From positions 2,740,699-2,804,698 of the forward strand of contig NC_064041.1 in the NCBI RefSeq assembly GCF_932526225.1: a stretch of 64,000 bases of DNA. Reading direction: 5' to 3'. This document shows, one piece after another, positions 1-11,400 of this stretch (position 1 is its first letter; each line of letters opens with the position of its first letter). Origin of the DNA: Nematostella vectensis. Lineage: Eukaryota > Cnidaria > Anthozoa > Actiniaria > Edwardsiidae. The position numbers and the translations under genes are program-made. The notes under the pieces were generated by a model. That model was not told the DNA's origin. It worked only from the letters and a program-made list of their open reading frames with translations, and made no database searches.

Positions 1-17
1 TCGTTTTCTGTATTTAA

Positions 18-2392
18 CCCTTTCACTACTGAAGCCCAATGTGTGTCACATCCTGCTGTTCCTGGAGCCTAATTAGCATTCCCCACTAATTTACACACCA
101 AAACAAAACATGCATGCTCAGTAGGTTTTGGAGGCAGATTGTAAAGAATAAAGCACAGAAACAAGTAGTGCAGATAATGAAGTTTTTAATGAACCGAAAT
201 ATTGGCGTTTTTGCCACTATTGCTTAGAGCTATAATGATTTGAATTTACAATTTCATACAAAAATTCAAATTTCGCGCCATCTTCTTTACCAATGATCTC
301 AAATTTTGCATCATTTACAAGATTATTGTTTATCTTAGACACAAAATATAAATAGAACATATAATAAAGGTAGTTGTCAGCATATAGTCATAAGAAATAG
401 TGTAAAAATAAAGTCTGTACTATGATAGTTTAGCCGTGCCATGGTCCATTTCATGGAATGCCTGGTGGCAACCTTTACGACAGAGACCGACTTTGCAGAC
501 CGCGCACTCATAGTATGTCTCGATCTTGTAGCCTTTCGGGGTCGTTTTTCCCTTCTTGCTGCAAAGAACACATGCCCTCTTCCTTCCTTCTACACGAGTG
601 GCGACATGAGCTGAGGCTGGGATGTTCTGGGGAGTTGGGGGAGCAGGGACTCGTGGGCGCTTTCTCGAGTTGAACTTAGCAATAAGCGATTGCGCTAGTT
701 CTGTCTTGAAAACGATAACAGTCCTCTTCGCCTTTCCTTGTAATTGGCGCTTAAATCCTTCAAGGACGAATGCGTTTGTCACCGCCAGATTGAATAAAAA
801 CCAAAACACGTATTTATACCATTTACGCGATTGCCAGCCCGAGGAATAAAACGATCGGAGCTGGTCCGCGCGGTCAACTCCTCCCATGTGCGCCGTGTAA
901 ACATCCGTCACCTTCGGCTTTTCGATGTCTATTTCTTCGCGGCTGCGATACTTTCTTCTCACTGTGCGACCCGGCTCAAGAGGGGAAACATTTGTCGAAA
1001 GAAGACTGACATCCCTCTTGTCGTGCCATTTTGTGAAGAGGAGCTGGCCTCGCTGACGCTGAAGCATTTCACCGGGCTTCAACTTCTCTTTGGCACATGG
1101 CGGCAATTCCCTGCGATTCACGCGCACAGTCCCGCATGCATAGGTTTTTTGATCTAGCAAGTGGTCAAAAAGCCGAACAGTAGTAAAAAAGTTATCACAG
1201 AAGATGTGTCTGTAACTGTTAAGGAAAGGCTTAGCCATATCCATAACCACATCGTAGCCGAGTCCATGGACACGCTGTCTGTTTTCTTGCCCAAGGTAAA
1301 CTTTGTAGTTGCACACGTAGCCGTTGTTCGCGTCGGCCGCCATCCATACTTTTATGCCGTATTTCGTCGGCTTTGCAGGCATATATTGGCGAAAACCAAG
1401 TCTTCCCTTGAAGGCAATCATTCCCTCATCGACTGATATGTCCTTTGAGGGCTCGTAAGCTTGCTGGATACTTTTTAAGACATCGCTCAGTACCGGGCGA
1501 ACTTTAAAGAGACGGTCGTAATCGGCGTCCCCACGTTGTGGCTCGTTGTTCGGATCGCTGAAGTGCAGGAATTGGGCGATCTCTTCAAACCTTGTCTTGG
1601 GGATCACGTCCTGAATCCCAAGGTTTCCAAATAGGGGGTTCTGGGACCAATAAAGGGCTTGCTGTGGCAAGGAATTAATCCCCATCACGAGCGCTACCCC
1701 AAGGAACATGCGGAGTTCGTCGGGAGTGACGTCCTTCCACTTCGCCAGCCGTGCCTCTCTATCGGCCTTCTGCCCGATAATAAATCGTGCATATCGGTTA
1801 GTTTCGTCAGAAATTAAACCAATAAGTTCATCCGAAAACATCAAGCTAAAATAGTCTTCAGCTTTTGCATCTTCTGATACCGTTTTCTTTAACCGTTGTT
1901 GCCCGGTGAAGTCCTCGAGGTCGAAATGCGTGAGTTGCTCCGACCAATTTTTAACACTATCTTCATCGCTCTCGTCTTCGCTTTCTTCCTCAGAAGAACT
2001 GCTTTCTTCCTCAGAAGAAAGTTCAAAACCCTGAAACTCATTTTCAGAATTGTTAACATCATCATTCTCGTCAGGATTAACACCAAAAATCGCTCTAAAT
2101 TCGCTCGCATCGATCGCTAAAGATTCCGCCATGTTTGCAGTACAGGGGTGACTGATAAGTTTTCGGTCGGCGCTCACGCACCTTATACAATGAAAAATTA
2201 TGCGCAGTTGGTGGGATTTGATTGGCTAATGTCGTAAGAACAATAGTCCACGTGTTTTCCTGCAGCATGGATTCCCTAGGGAGGAGGGGGACGATTGTTT
2301 TGAGTTGTATGCAAATTGGCCGCTTTTGGCCGCTCCAGGAAAAACGTCACATTTCCGTTTGGCCGCTTTTGGCCGTTTTGATAGTGAAAGGG
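18..2392 (-). mobile_element. piggyBac DNA transposon, complete
   Basis: Bounded by the 11-bp terminal inverted repeats CCCTTTCACTA (18-28) and TAGTGAAAGGG (2382-2392) and by TTAA on both sides (14-17 and 2393-2396), the target duplication of the piggyBac superfamily. Total length is 2375 bp, close to the 2.4-2.5 kb of the reference cabbage-looper element. A second inverted motif, TTCCTGGAGC, lies inside both ends (59-68; inverted at 2332-2341), and the right end carries two direct copies of a TTGGCCGCTTTTGGCCG-like palindromic motif (2316-2333, 2358-2375). These are probably transposase binding sites. One gene, on the minus strand, fills the element. The matching site in copy B is empty, so insertion or precise excision is recent. 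Confidence 0.97.
420..2132 (-). CDS. piggyBac transposase (DDE_Tnp_1_7 family with C-terminal Cys-rich domain)
   Basis: Cut-and-paste transposase expected to act in the nucleus on TTAA sites. From the ATG at 2132, in a good AAACATGG context, the protein is 570 residues, close to the family's usual ~590. The frame stays open upstream to a GTG at 2177, but no ATG lies there. Order: acidic Ser/Glu-rich N-terminus (about residues 23-60); RNase H-like core with the three expected acidic residues in SVDEGM (D235), FCDNFF (D313) and GGVDRADQ (D420); a basic segment (about 488-495, SRKRPR) that may be a nuclear localisation signal; and a C-terminal cross-brace zinc domain with Cys pairs at 521/524, 543/546, 551 and 555. 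No stop or frameshift is seen, so the gene looks intact and possibly active. It could also be called a PGBD-like gene, but the intact ends show it is still a transposon. Confidence 0.96.
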   Translation of the reverse strand: MAESLAIDASEFRAIFGVNPDENDDVNNSENEFQGFELSSEEESSSSEEESEDESDEDSVKNWSEQLTHFDLEDFTGQQRLKKTVSEDAKAEDYFSLMFSDELIGLISDETNRYARFIIGQKADREARLAKWKDVTPDELRMFLGVALVMGINSLPQQALYWSQNPLFGNLGIQDVIPKTRFEEIAQFLHFSDPNNEPQRGDADYDRLFKVRPVLSDVLKSIQQAYEPSKDISVDEGMIAFKGRLGFRQYMPAKPTKYGIKVWMAADANNGYVCNYKVYLGQENRQRVHGLGYDVVMDMAKPFLNSYRHIFCDNFFTTVRLFDHLLDQKTYACGTVRVNRRELPPCAKEKLKPGEMLQRQRGQLLFTKWHDKRDVSLLSTNVSPLEPGRTVRRKYRSREEIDIEKPKVTDVYTAHMGGVDRADQLRSFYSSGWQSRKWYKYVFWFLFNLAVTNAFVLEGFKRQLQGKAKRTVIVFKTELAQSLIAKFNSRKRPRVPAPPTPQNIPASAHVATRVEGRKRACVLCSKKGKTTPKGYKIETYYECAVCKVGLCRKGCHQAFHEMDHGTAKLS

Positions 2393-2396
2393 TTAA

Positions 2397-2780
2397 CATA
2401 ACAGAAGTCAAACTTAGCACACAAAATGACACCAGGTCTTCAGTTTTTATAGGTTTTTTCTTTTTCCTGAGAATTTCATGGGCTGACATAGTAAGAACAA
2501 ATATTGCCCACATAATTATTGATCGGAATAAAGTACTGGTTTTCCAAATATTGTATTGCATCAATTTTTATAAGCCGGCAAAGACAAACTTTTTTGAATT
2601 TAGCGCAATTTAACCGCGTGCTCGTCGCTTGTTAGTTCCAGTTTATGCATGTTTTCAGATAAACTACATCAAATTAACTTCAAAGATTCAGAGTTAACTC
2701 TTTAGGAAAGCATATCCAAGTATTATACATAGCTATTTTTCAGGTTTAAGCGAGCTGGTTGTGATAGTCATGTCAGCACC
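2397..2780. other. Array lead sequence, no gene seen (copy A)
   Basis: AT-rich sequence between the piggyBac site and the first array unit, repeated at 36438-36821 in B. The open frames on both strands are short and have no recognisable product. The junction to the array is GCACC|GTTTCTACAC. Confidence 0.6.
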
Positions 2781-2948
2781 GTTTCTACACAATACAGCAT
2801 CAACATGGCGGCAATAAAAGCACGGCTTGCATCGTCATTTCATTTCTAAATTTTAGCGGCTTTATTTCATGGATTGAACAAAACTTAACTGTCCATTTTT
2901 GCTCATGATTGTCTAATTGATTGACAATTGGCCATAATCTGTGAATTA

Positions 2949-3896
2949 GGGCCTATCCGCACTTGTCGAACAAAGTTTGTCTGGCCCGAACAAAAATGAT
3001 AACAAATTTTGTCTCGGCCAAAAGTTATTAGCTAAAGTACATCCGCACTTATCGGGCCAAACAAATTAATTACAAACCGCCGACGTCAATCAAAATGCAT
3101 TCTCGTATTTCTGGCGCGAATTAAATTGCACGTGTGGTTTGTTTACCTTTACAATTCGCCATGCTTCCAATGAATTACATCGCTCTACTCGTGTCGTTTC
3201 TGGCAATTTATTCATATTATCGACATCAGCAACAACTTCTACTTCTTCTTTGCTATTGGCAATTTAACGTAATTCACCAGAACGTCATTTTACAACGCAT
3301 AAATCGGCGAAGACAACGTTTATTTCGACCATACTGGGTTTTGCCTCGGCCATTGCAGTCATGGTTTGAAATTCATTACCGCCAAAGAATAATTCCCGAG
3401 AATTCTTTTTATCGCCAGATGAGAATGAAACGCGTATCGTTTGACTTGCTGTTGGCAACAATTACGCCATATATACGCCGGCAAAACACGAGATTCGAGA
3501 ACTTCATTTGGTTGCTCTACAATTTGAGACTGCGATTGACCATAAATACCAGCAGGATCAAACACTTGTGAGCCATAATAGTTGAAATAATAGTCCCGAG
3601 GAAAGTACGCCATGTTGTGACCTCGATTCACTCTGCGAAGATGAACTTTCCCGCGCAATTCGATCACGTTGGGTTATCAAGTAGGGTGATAATTGACAAA
3701 GCTGTCATGTTCGACATGATTTTGACGTTTGGCCTAGTTTTGTAGGGCTCCAAACCTCCCCAGCGGCGTCTTTGTAGTTTGGCCTGGCCGAACAAATTTT
3801 GTCTCAGCCGAACAAACGCATCCGCACTTGTTTCTTACAGTTGATGACAGAATTTGTGTCTAAATAAACAAGTTTTGTACAAGTGCGGATGGGCCC
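2949..3896 (+). mobile_element. PIF/Harbinger-type element, internally deleted, in array unit 1 (copy A)
   Basis: Terminal inverted repeats of 18 bp, GGGCCYATCCGCACTTGT, differ at one base (2949-2966 and 3879-3896). They are flanked by the 3-bp duplication TTA (2946-2948, 3897-3899), as expected for Harbinger. The motif CATCCGCACTTRT recurs inside each end (about 3040 and 3819), and AACAAATTTTGTCTCGGCC-like motifs also occur on both sides. The other array units have GTGAATAAATCAAG here, that is the site without the element but with TAA in place of TTA. The element is 948 bp, too short for a full transposase, and encodes only its N-terminal part. Confidence 0.92.
3161..3571 (+). pseudogene. 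Harbinger transposase (HARBI1-like) N-terminal remnant, copy A
   Basis: From the ATG at 3161 the frame gives about 136 residues. The stretch RRRQRLFRPYWVLPRPLQSW followed by ENSFYRQMRMKRVSFDLLL and TPYIRRQNTRF has the layout of the N-terminal part of HARBI1-like nucleases (W(V/I)xP; FxxxFRMs...F..LL..v.P.I..(q/k)dT.(f/m)R). Similarity stops after NTRFE, where the family would continue into the DDE nuclease core, so the catalytic domain is missing. On the opposite strand, an ATG at about 3611 opens a Tyr-rich frame running into the same middle. This may be the start of the second, convergent Harbinger gene, with the deletion having joined both 5' parts, but that is speculation. Confidence 0.7.
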
Positions 3897-4294
3897 TTAA
3901 TCAAGTATAGCACAACAACACGAGGATTTGAGAACATCATCGAGCCGAACGAGTGGTGACTATTGAACAAATTCAAGGTGGTATTTTGAAGAATTTTCTG
4001 CATTGTTGTTCAGATGCGGCCAAAAATGCTTGCAAGAAAGTATTATTTGCTGCTATTGGTTTTGCAATGTCCAACTGGACGAGAAACAAGTTATTTTCAC
4101 TCAAACATTTGCGAATTGTTGGCAATAGTCCGATGCCATGAGTACTTACAAAAATACCGAGATGGTGGCTGAATTTATTCACCGCTAGTTCCTGCATCGT
4201 TCGCTGTTGCTCTCAAACCACTCAGATTCTCTCTCTTCGTTTCCTTTTTGCTATTTAGAAGCGCCTCAAACAAGTTTGTTCGATTGACAAGAAA

Positions 4295-4573
4295 TTAAAT
4301 CAATTCAGAATGTTGAAAATATAAAAAAACAAAGCTCAAAGTCATTATTTGGATGATTTTTCGGTCCGATAAATGGAGTAGCTTCTTGTTCCTCAATGGC
4401 AGTACCAGTTCTGTACCAATGTTGGTCTTTGGGTCGCAAAATACCGACATTTTTCTGCTAGAAATTAGCCCACGGCCATCGTTGTTTACCGATTGTGAAT
4501 CTCTCTCTCCCAGGCCGTAAAACTCTTTTAAATCGCTATCAAAATCAACCAAAATATCATGAGTCAAGTCCAT
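4295..4573 (-). CDS. Unit-encoded small protein, unrecognised (unit 1 shown)
   Basis: A 92-residue frame beginning MDLTHDILVDFDSD, directly after a consensus-like 3' splice site. I do not recognise it. It is acidic at the start, then polar, with LVLPLRNKKLLHLSDR before a hydrophobic end of varying length. Equivalents start at 6568, 8561, 10555, 12549, 14544, 16537, 18531, 20525 and 22517 in A and 38614, 40608, 42601, 44595 and 46587 in B. The C-terminus changes from unit to unit because an A-run varies in length (7 to 10). Differences between units include Leu/Ile, Ile/Phe and Lys/Arg replacements, so there is no clear sign of selection on the protein. It could be a real exon, a relic or chance. 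Confidence 0.3.
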   Translation of the reverse strand: MDLTHDILVDFDSDLKEFYGLGERDSQSVNNDGRGLISSRKMSVFCDPKTNIGTELVLPLRNKKLLHLSDRKIIQIMTLSFVFLYFQHSELI

Positions 4574-5232
4574 GATCTAAAGGCAAGGTCCGTGGTCGTG
4601 GATGGATTTCGAACCCGCGAAAAAGTTTTAACTTTGGATAAAAATTTTATGACGAACGATTCGTTGTGCTGACTTGAGCTGTAAGAGAGAAACGTGCAGA
4701 ATTTCATGCAGCAAAATACGGAAAATTCCCTATCTAGGCAGGAAAGGGTTAATAAATTCGAAATATTGTACTAAATCAATTGTTTATAACATCTCTTACT
4801 TATTTTACTCTAATAAACAATGAAGCAAAGTTTTATTTTCAAGTCTGTAGAATTTCAAGCACGATTTACCTAATACATTGCTTTCGACCATTTCCAATGA
4901 TCGGTGATCGCAATGTTTCAATCAGTTTCCATCGGCTCACCTATAGATCGTTGAGACCTGAACTTGGGATTATTCTGTAGTTTAACGGTTATTATATACA
5001 AACCTAAACTATATCACTATCCATTGAATTGTATTTGGTTCTTTCTGACAACTAAACACTAAGCGCATGGAAACTGAAATTGTGACACCGCTCGACAACC
5101 AAATTCTCAACTTACCACGGCAAAAAATCCCTATTGGAGGCAAAAAATCGATGTAAACAATTCTAACAACACGATGTGAAAGCTAAATCTCAATTTACAA
5201 TTGTAATCAAGAAAATGCATGTCTTTACTTAC

Positions 5233-5340
5233 CCAATAACTAAGAGAGAACACAGCAGTGAATAGCAACACGGCAACGCCGGGAAAGGATTCGTCAGATC
5301 GACCACGCCGACTAAAAGGACGCTAAACTTCGGCTCTATT
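5233..5340 (-). other. Candidate non-coding first exon with strong 5' splice site (unit 1 shown)
   Basis: On the minus strand the sequence TTATTGG|GTAAGTAAAG gives a near-perfect donor at 5227-5232. The upstream exon edge is unknown; it would begin just below the promoter-like patch. A matching acceptor, CCTTGCCTTTAG|ATCATGG, lies 656 bp downstream at 4577-4578. Repeated in all fifteen units. Confidence 0.35.
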
Positions 5341-5401
5341 TTGTCAATCGAACACCGTTCGTAATAACCGGAAATTTCCCGAACGTGACAGTTATAATGA
5401 T

Positions 5402-5479
5402 CGTAATAACCGGAAATGTCCCATCAAGCCCGAATCAAACCTCAAAGTGACTCCAATTTAAAAATCTCACGCATGCGCG
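5402..5479 (-). promoter_or_regulatory. Promoter-like patch of the 1994-bp unit (unit 1 shown)
   Basis: Reading toward the minus-strand exon, the patch has an NRF1-like CGCATGCGCG (5470-5479), then an ETS-like CCGGAAAT core at about 5410; a second identical CGTAATAACCGGAAAT lies at 5360-5376. It is the most GC-rich part of the unit and sits directly upstream of a good 5' splice site. The same patch is in every unit of both arrays at the same offset. Motif matches are by eye. Confidence 0.35.
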
Positions 5480-8400
5480 ATACCACTCTACCGCTGCTTC
5501 TCCTGACCGCGATCCAAACCCCAAAATCAAACCGCAAAAATCCTAGCCCACCTAGATTAGTGTTGCTTTCCGTTCGCTACGCTCACTCCGAGCAATAATA
5601 CAAAACTACAGTTAATATGAATACAAGGTATAACAAATAGTTAGCTATCTAAACTAAGTATAGCAAGAGAATATTATTTACAAAGCAATTATAGTACAAA
5701 AACTAGGAATTTCTATGAGAAAGTTTCTACACAATACAGCATCAACATGGCGGCAATAAAAGCACGGCTTGCATCGTCATTTCATTTCTAAATTTTAGCG
5801 GCTTTATTTCATGGATTGAACAAAACTCAACTGTCCATTTTTGCTCATGACTGTCTAATTGATTGACAATTGGCCATAATCTGTGAATAAATCAAGTATA
5901 GCACAACAACACGAGGATTTGAGAACATCATCGAGCGGAACGAGTGGTGACTATTGAACAAATTCAAGATGATATTGGGAAGAATTTTCTGCATTGTTGT
6001 TCAGATGCGGCCAAAATAGGCTTGCAAGAAAGTATTATTTGCTGCTATTGGTTTTGCAATATCCAACTGGACGAGAAACAAGTCTTTTTCACTCAAATAT
6101 TTGCGAATTGTTGGCAATAGTCCGATGCCATGAGTACTTACAAAAATACCGAGATGGTGGCTGAATTTATTCACCGCTAGTTTCTGCATCGTTCGCTGTT
6201 GCTCTCAAACCACTCAGAATCTTTCTCTTCGTTTTCTTTTTGCCATTTAGAAGCGCCTCAAACAAGTTTGTTCGATTGACAAGAAATTAAATCAATTCAG
6301 AATGATGAAAATATAAAAAAAAAACAAAGTTCAAAGTCATTATTTGGATGATTCTTCGGTCCGATAAATGGAGTAGCTTCTTGTTCCTCAATGGCAGTAC
6401 CAGTTCTGTACCAAAGTTGGTCTTTGGGTCGCAAAATACCGACATTTTTCTGCTAGAAATTAGCCCACGGCCATCGTTGTTTACCGATTGTGAATCTCTC
6501 TCTCCCAGGCCGTAAAACTCTTTTATATCGCTATCAAAATCAACCAAAATATCATGAGTCAAGTCCATGATCTAAAGGCAAGGTCCGTGGTCGTGGATGG
6601 ATTTCGAACCCGCGAAAAAGTTTTAACTTTGGATAAAAATTTTATGACGAACGATTCGTTGTGCTGACTTGAGCTGTAAGAGAGAAACGTGCAGAATTTC
6701 ATGCAGCAAAATACGGAAAATTCCCTATCTAGGCAGGAAAGGGTTAATAAATTCGAAATATTGTACTAAATCAATTGTTTATAACATCTCTTACTTATTT
6801 TACTCTAATAAACAATGAAGCAAAGTTTTATTTTCAAGTCTGTAGAATTTCAAGCACGATTTACCTAATACATTGCTTTCGACCATTTCCAATGATCGGT
6901 GATCGCAATGTTTCAATCAGTTTCCACCGGCTCACCTATAGATCGTTGAGACCTGAACTTGGGATTATTCTGTAGTTTAACGGTTATTATATACAAACCT
7001 AAACTATATCACTATCCATTGAATTGTATTTGGTTCTTTCTGACAACTAAACACTAAGCGCATGGAAACTGAAATTGTGACACCGCTCGACAACCAAATT
7101 CTCAACTTACCACGGCAAAAAATCCCTATTGGAGGCAAAAAATCGATGTAAACAATTCTAACAACACGATGTGAAAGCTAAATCTCAATTTACAATTGTA
7201 ATCAAGAAAATGCATGTCTTTACTTACCCAATAACTAAGAGAGAACACAGCAGTGAATAGCAACACGGCAACGCCGGGAAAGGATTCGTCAGATCGACCA
7301 CGCCGACTAAAAGGACGCTAAACTTCGGCTCTATTTTGTTACTCGAACACCGTTCGTAATAACCGGAAATTTCCCGAACGTGACAGTTATAATGATCGTA
7401 ATAACCGGAAATGTCCCATCAAGCCCGAATCAAACCTCAAAGTCACTCCAATATAAAAATCTCACGCATGCGCGATACCACTCTACCGCTGCTTCTCCTG
7501 ACCGCGATCCAAACCCCAAAATCAAACCGCAAAAATCCTAGCCCACCTAGATTAGTGTTGCTCTCCGTTCGCTACGCTCACTCCGAGCAATAATACAAAA
7601 CTACAGTTAATATGAATACAAGGTATAACAAATAGTTAGCTATCTAAACTAAGTATAGCAAGAGAATATTATTTACAAAGCAATTATAGTACAAAAACTA
7701 GGAATTTCTATGAGAAAGTTTCTACACAATACAGCATCAACATGGCGGCAATAAAAGCACGGCTTGCATCGTCATTTCATTTCTAAATTTTAGCGGCTTT
7801 ATTTCATGGATTGAACAAAACTCAACTGTCCATTTTTGCTCATGACTGTCTAATTGATTGACAATTGGCCATAATCTGTGAATAAATCAAGTATAGCACA
7901 ACAACACGAGGATTTGAGAACATCATCGAGCGGAACGAGTGGTGACTATTGAACAAATTCAAGATGATATTGGGAAGAATTTTCTGCATTGTTGTTCAGA
8001 TGCGGCCAAAATAGGCTTGCAAGAAAGTATTATTTGCTGCTATTGGTTTTGCAATATCCAACTGGACGAGAAACAAGTCTTTTTCACTCAAATATTTGCG
8101 AATTGTTGGCAATAGTCCGATGCCATGAGTACTTACAAAAATACCGAGATGGTGGCTGAATTTATTCACCGCTAGTTCCTGCATCGTTCGCTGTTGCTCT
8201 CAAACCACTCAGAATCTTTCTCTTCGTTTTCTTTTTGCCATTTAGAAGCGCCTCAAACAAGTTTGTTCGATTGACAAGAAATTAAATCAATTCAGAATGA
8301 TGAAAATATAAAAAAAACAAAGTTCAAAGTCATTATTTGGATGATTCTTCGGTCCGATAAATGGAGTAGCTTCTTGTTCCTCAATGGCAGTACCAGTTCT

Positions 8401-11400
8401 GTACCAAAGTTGGTCTTTGGGTCGCAAAATACCGACATTTTTCTGCTAGAAATTAGCCCACGGCCATCGTTGTTTACCGATTGTGAATCTCTCTCTCCCA
8501 GGCCGTAAAACTCTTTTAAATCGCTATCAAAATCAACCAAAATATCATGAGTCAAGTCCATGATCTAAAGGCAAGGTCCGTGGTCGTGGATGGATTTCGA
8601 ACCCGCGAAAAAGTTTTAACTTTGGATAAAAATTTTATGACGAACGATTCGTTGTGCTGACTTGAGCTGTAAGAGAGAAACGTGCAGAATTTCATGCAGC
8701 AAAATACGGAAAATTCCCTATCTAGGCAGGAAAGGGTTAATAAATTCGAAATATTGTACTAAATCAATTGTTTATAACATCTCTTACTTATTTTACTCTA
8801 ATAAACAATGAAGCAAAGTTTTATTTTCAAGTCTGTAGAATTTCAAGCACGATTTACCTAATACATTGCTTTCGACCATTTCCAATGATCGGTGATCGCA
8901 ATGTTTCAATCAGTTTCCATCGGCTCACCTATAGATCGTTGAGACCTGAACTTGGGATTATTCTGTAGTTTAACGGTTATTATATACAAACCTAAACTAT
9001 ATCACTATCCATTGAATTGTATTTGGTTCTTTCTGACAACTAAACACTAAGCGCATGGAAACTGAAATTGTGACACCGCTCGACAACCAAATTCTCAACT
9101 TACCACGGCAAAAAATCCCTATTGGAGGCAAAAAATCGATGTAAACAATTCTAACAACACGATGTGAAAGCTAAATCTCAATTTACAATTGTAATCAAGA
9201 AAATGCATGTCTTTACTTACCCAATAACTAAGAGAGAACACAGCAGTGAATAGCAACACGGCAACGCCGGGAAAGGATTCGTCAGATCGACCACGCCGAC
9301 TAAAAGGACGCTAAACTTCGGCTCTATTTTGTCAATCGAACACCGTTCGTAATAACCGGAAATTTCCCGAACGTGACAGTTATAATGATCGTAATAACCG
9401 GAAATGTCCCATCAAGCCCGAATCAAACCTCAAAGTGACTCCAATTTAAAAATCTCACGCATGCGCGATACCACTCTACCGCTGCTTCTCCTGACCGCGA
9501 TCCAAACCCCAAAATCAAACCGCAAAAATCCTAGCCCACCTAGATTAGTGTTGCTTTCCGTTCGCTACGCTCACTCCGAGCAATAATACAAAACTACAGT
9601 TAATATGAATACAAGGTATAACAAATAGTTAGCTATCTAAACTAAGTATAGCAAGAGAATATTATTTACAAAGCAATTATAGTACAAAAACTAGGAATTT
9701 CTATGAGAAAGTTTCTACACAATACAGCATCAACATGGCGGCAATAAAAGCACGGCTTGCATCGTCATTTCATTTCTAAATTTTAGCGGCTTTATTTCAT
9801 GGATTGAACAAAACTCAACTGTCCATTTTTGCTCATGACTGTCTAATTGATTGACAATTGGCCATAATCTGTGAATAAATCAAGTATAGCACAACAACAC
9901 GAGGATTTGAGAACATCATCGAGCGGAACGAGTGGTGACTATTGAACAAATTCAAGATGATATTGGGAAGAATTTTCTGCATTGTTGTTCAGATGCGGCC
10001 AAAATAGGCTTGCAAGAAAGTATTATTTGCTGCTATTGGTTTTGCAATATCCAACTGGACGAGAAACAAGTCTTTTTCACTCAAATATTTGCGAATTGTT
10101 GGCAATAGTCCGATGCCATGAGTACTTACAAAAATACCGAGATGGTGGCTGAATTTATTCACCGCTAGTTTCTGCATCGTTCGCTGTTGCTCTCAAACCA
10201 CTCAGAATCTTTCTCTTCGTTTTCTTTTTGCCATTTAGAAGCGCCTCAAACAAGTTTGTTCGATTGACAAGAAATTAAATCAATTCAGAATGATGAAAAT
10301 ATAAAAAAAAACAAAGTTCAAAGTCATTATTTGGATGATTCTTCGGTCCGATAAATGGAGTAGCTTCTTGTTCCTCAATGGCAGTACCAGTTCTGTACCA
10401 AAGTTGGTCTTTGGGTCGCAAAATACCGACATTTTTCTGCTAGAAATTAGCCCACGGCCATCGTTGTTTACCGATTGTGAATCTCTCTCTCCCAGGCCGT
10501 AAAACTCTTTTATATCGCTATCAAAATCAACCAAAATATCATGAGTCAAGTCCATGATCTAAAGGCAAGGTCCGTGGTCGTGGATGGATTTCGAACCCGC
10601 GAAAAAGTTTTAACTTTGGATAAAAATTTTATGACGAACGATTCGTTGTGCTGACTTGAGCTGTAAGAGAGAAACGTGCAGAATTTCATGCAGCAAAATA
10701 CGGAAAATTCCCTATCTAGGCAGGAAAGGGTTAATAAATTCGAAATATTGTACTAAATCAATTGTTTATAACATCTCTTACTTATTTTACTCTAATAAAC
10801 AATGAAGCAAAGTTTTATTTTCAAGTCTGTAGAATTTCAAGCACGATTTACCTAATACATTGCTTTCGACCATTTCCAATGATCGGTGATCGCAATGTTT
10901 CAATCAGTTTCCATCGGCTCACCTATAGATCGTTGAGACCTGAACTTGGGATTATTCTGTAGTTTAACGGTTATTATATACAAACCTAAACTATATCACT
11001 ATCCATTGAATTGTATTTGGTTCTTTCTGACAACTAAACACTAAGCGCATGGAAACTGAAATTGTGACACCGCTCGACAACCAAATTCTCAACTTAAAAC
11101 GGCAAAAAATCCCTATTGGAGGCAAAAAATCGATGTAAACAATTCTAACAACACGATGTGAAAGCTAAATCTCAATTTACAATTGTAATCAAGAAAATGC
11201 ATGTCTTTACTTACCCAATAACTAAGAGAGAACACAGCAGTGAATAGCAACACGGCAACGCCGGGAAAGGATTCGTCAGATCGACCACGCCGACTAAAAG
11301 GACGCTAAACTTCGGCTCTATTTTGTCAATCGAACACCGTTCGTAATAACCGGAAATTTCCCGAACGTGACAGTTATAATGATCGTAATAACCGGAAATG

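Noticed and set aside
458-1436. Plus-strand frames of 71-108 codons across the piggyBac gene
   Set aside because: Antisense shadows of the transposase.
4590-4640. tRNA-like GGTTCGAAATCC (minus strand) in every array unit
   Set aside because: It resembles a B box, but the T-stem does not pair properly and no A box or cloverleaf lies upstream; at best an old SINE relic.
5227-5340. Spliced-leader or snRNA repeat in the 1994-bp unit
   Set aside because: A donor in a tandem unit suggested it, but no Sm-binding site follows at a suitable distance and I found no resemblance to 5S, U1, U2, U4, U5 or U6 RNA.
6700-6750. Second piggyBac end (GGAAAGGGTTAA) in the array unit
   Set aside because: No inverted partner with TTAA was found in the unit; the match is short.
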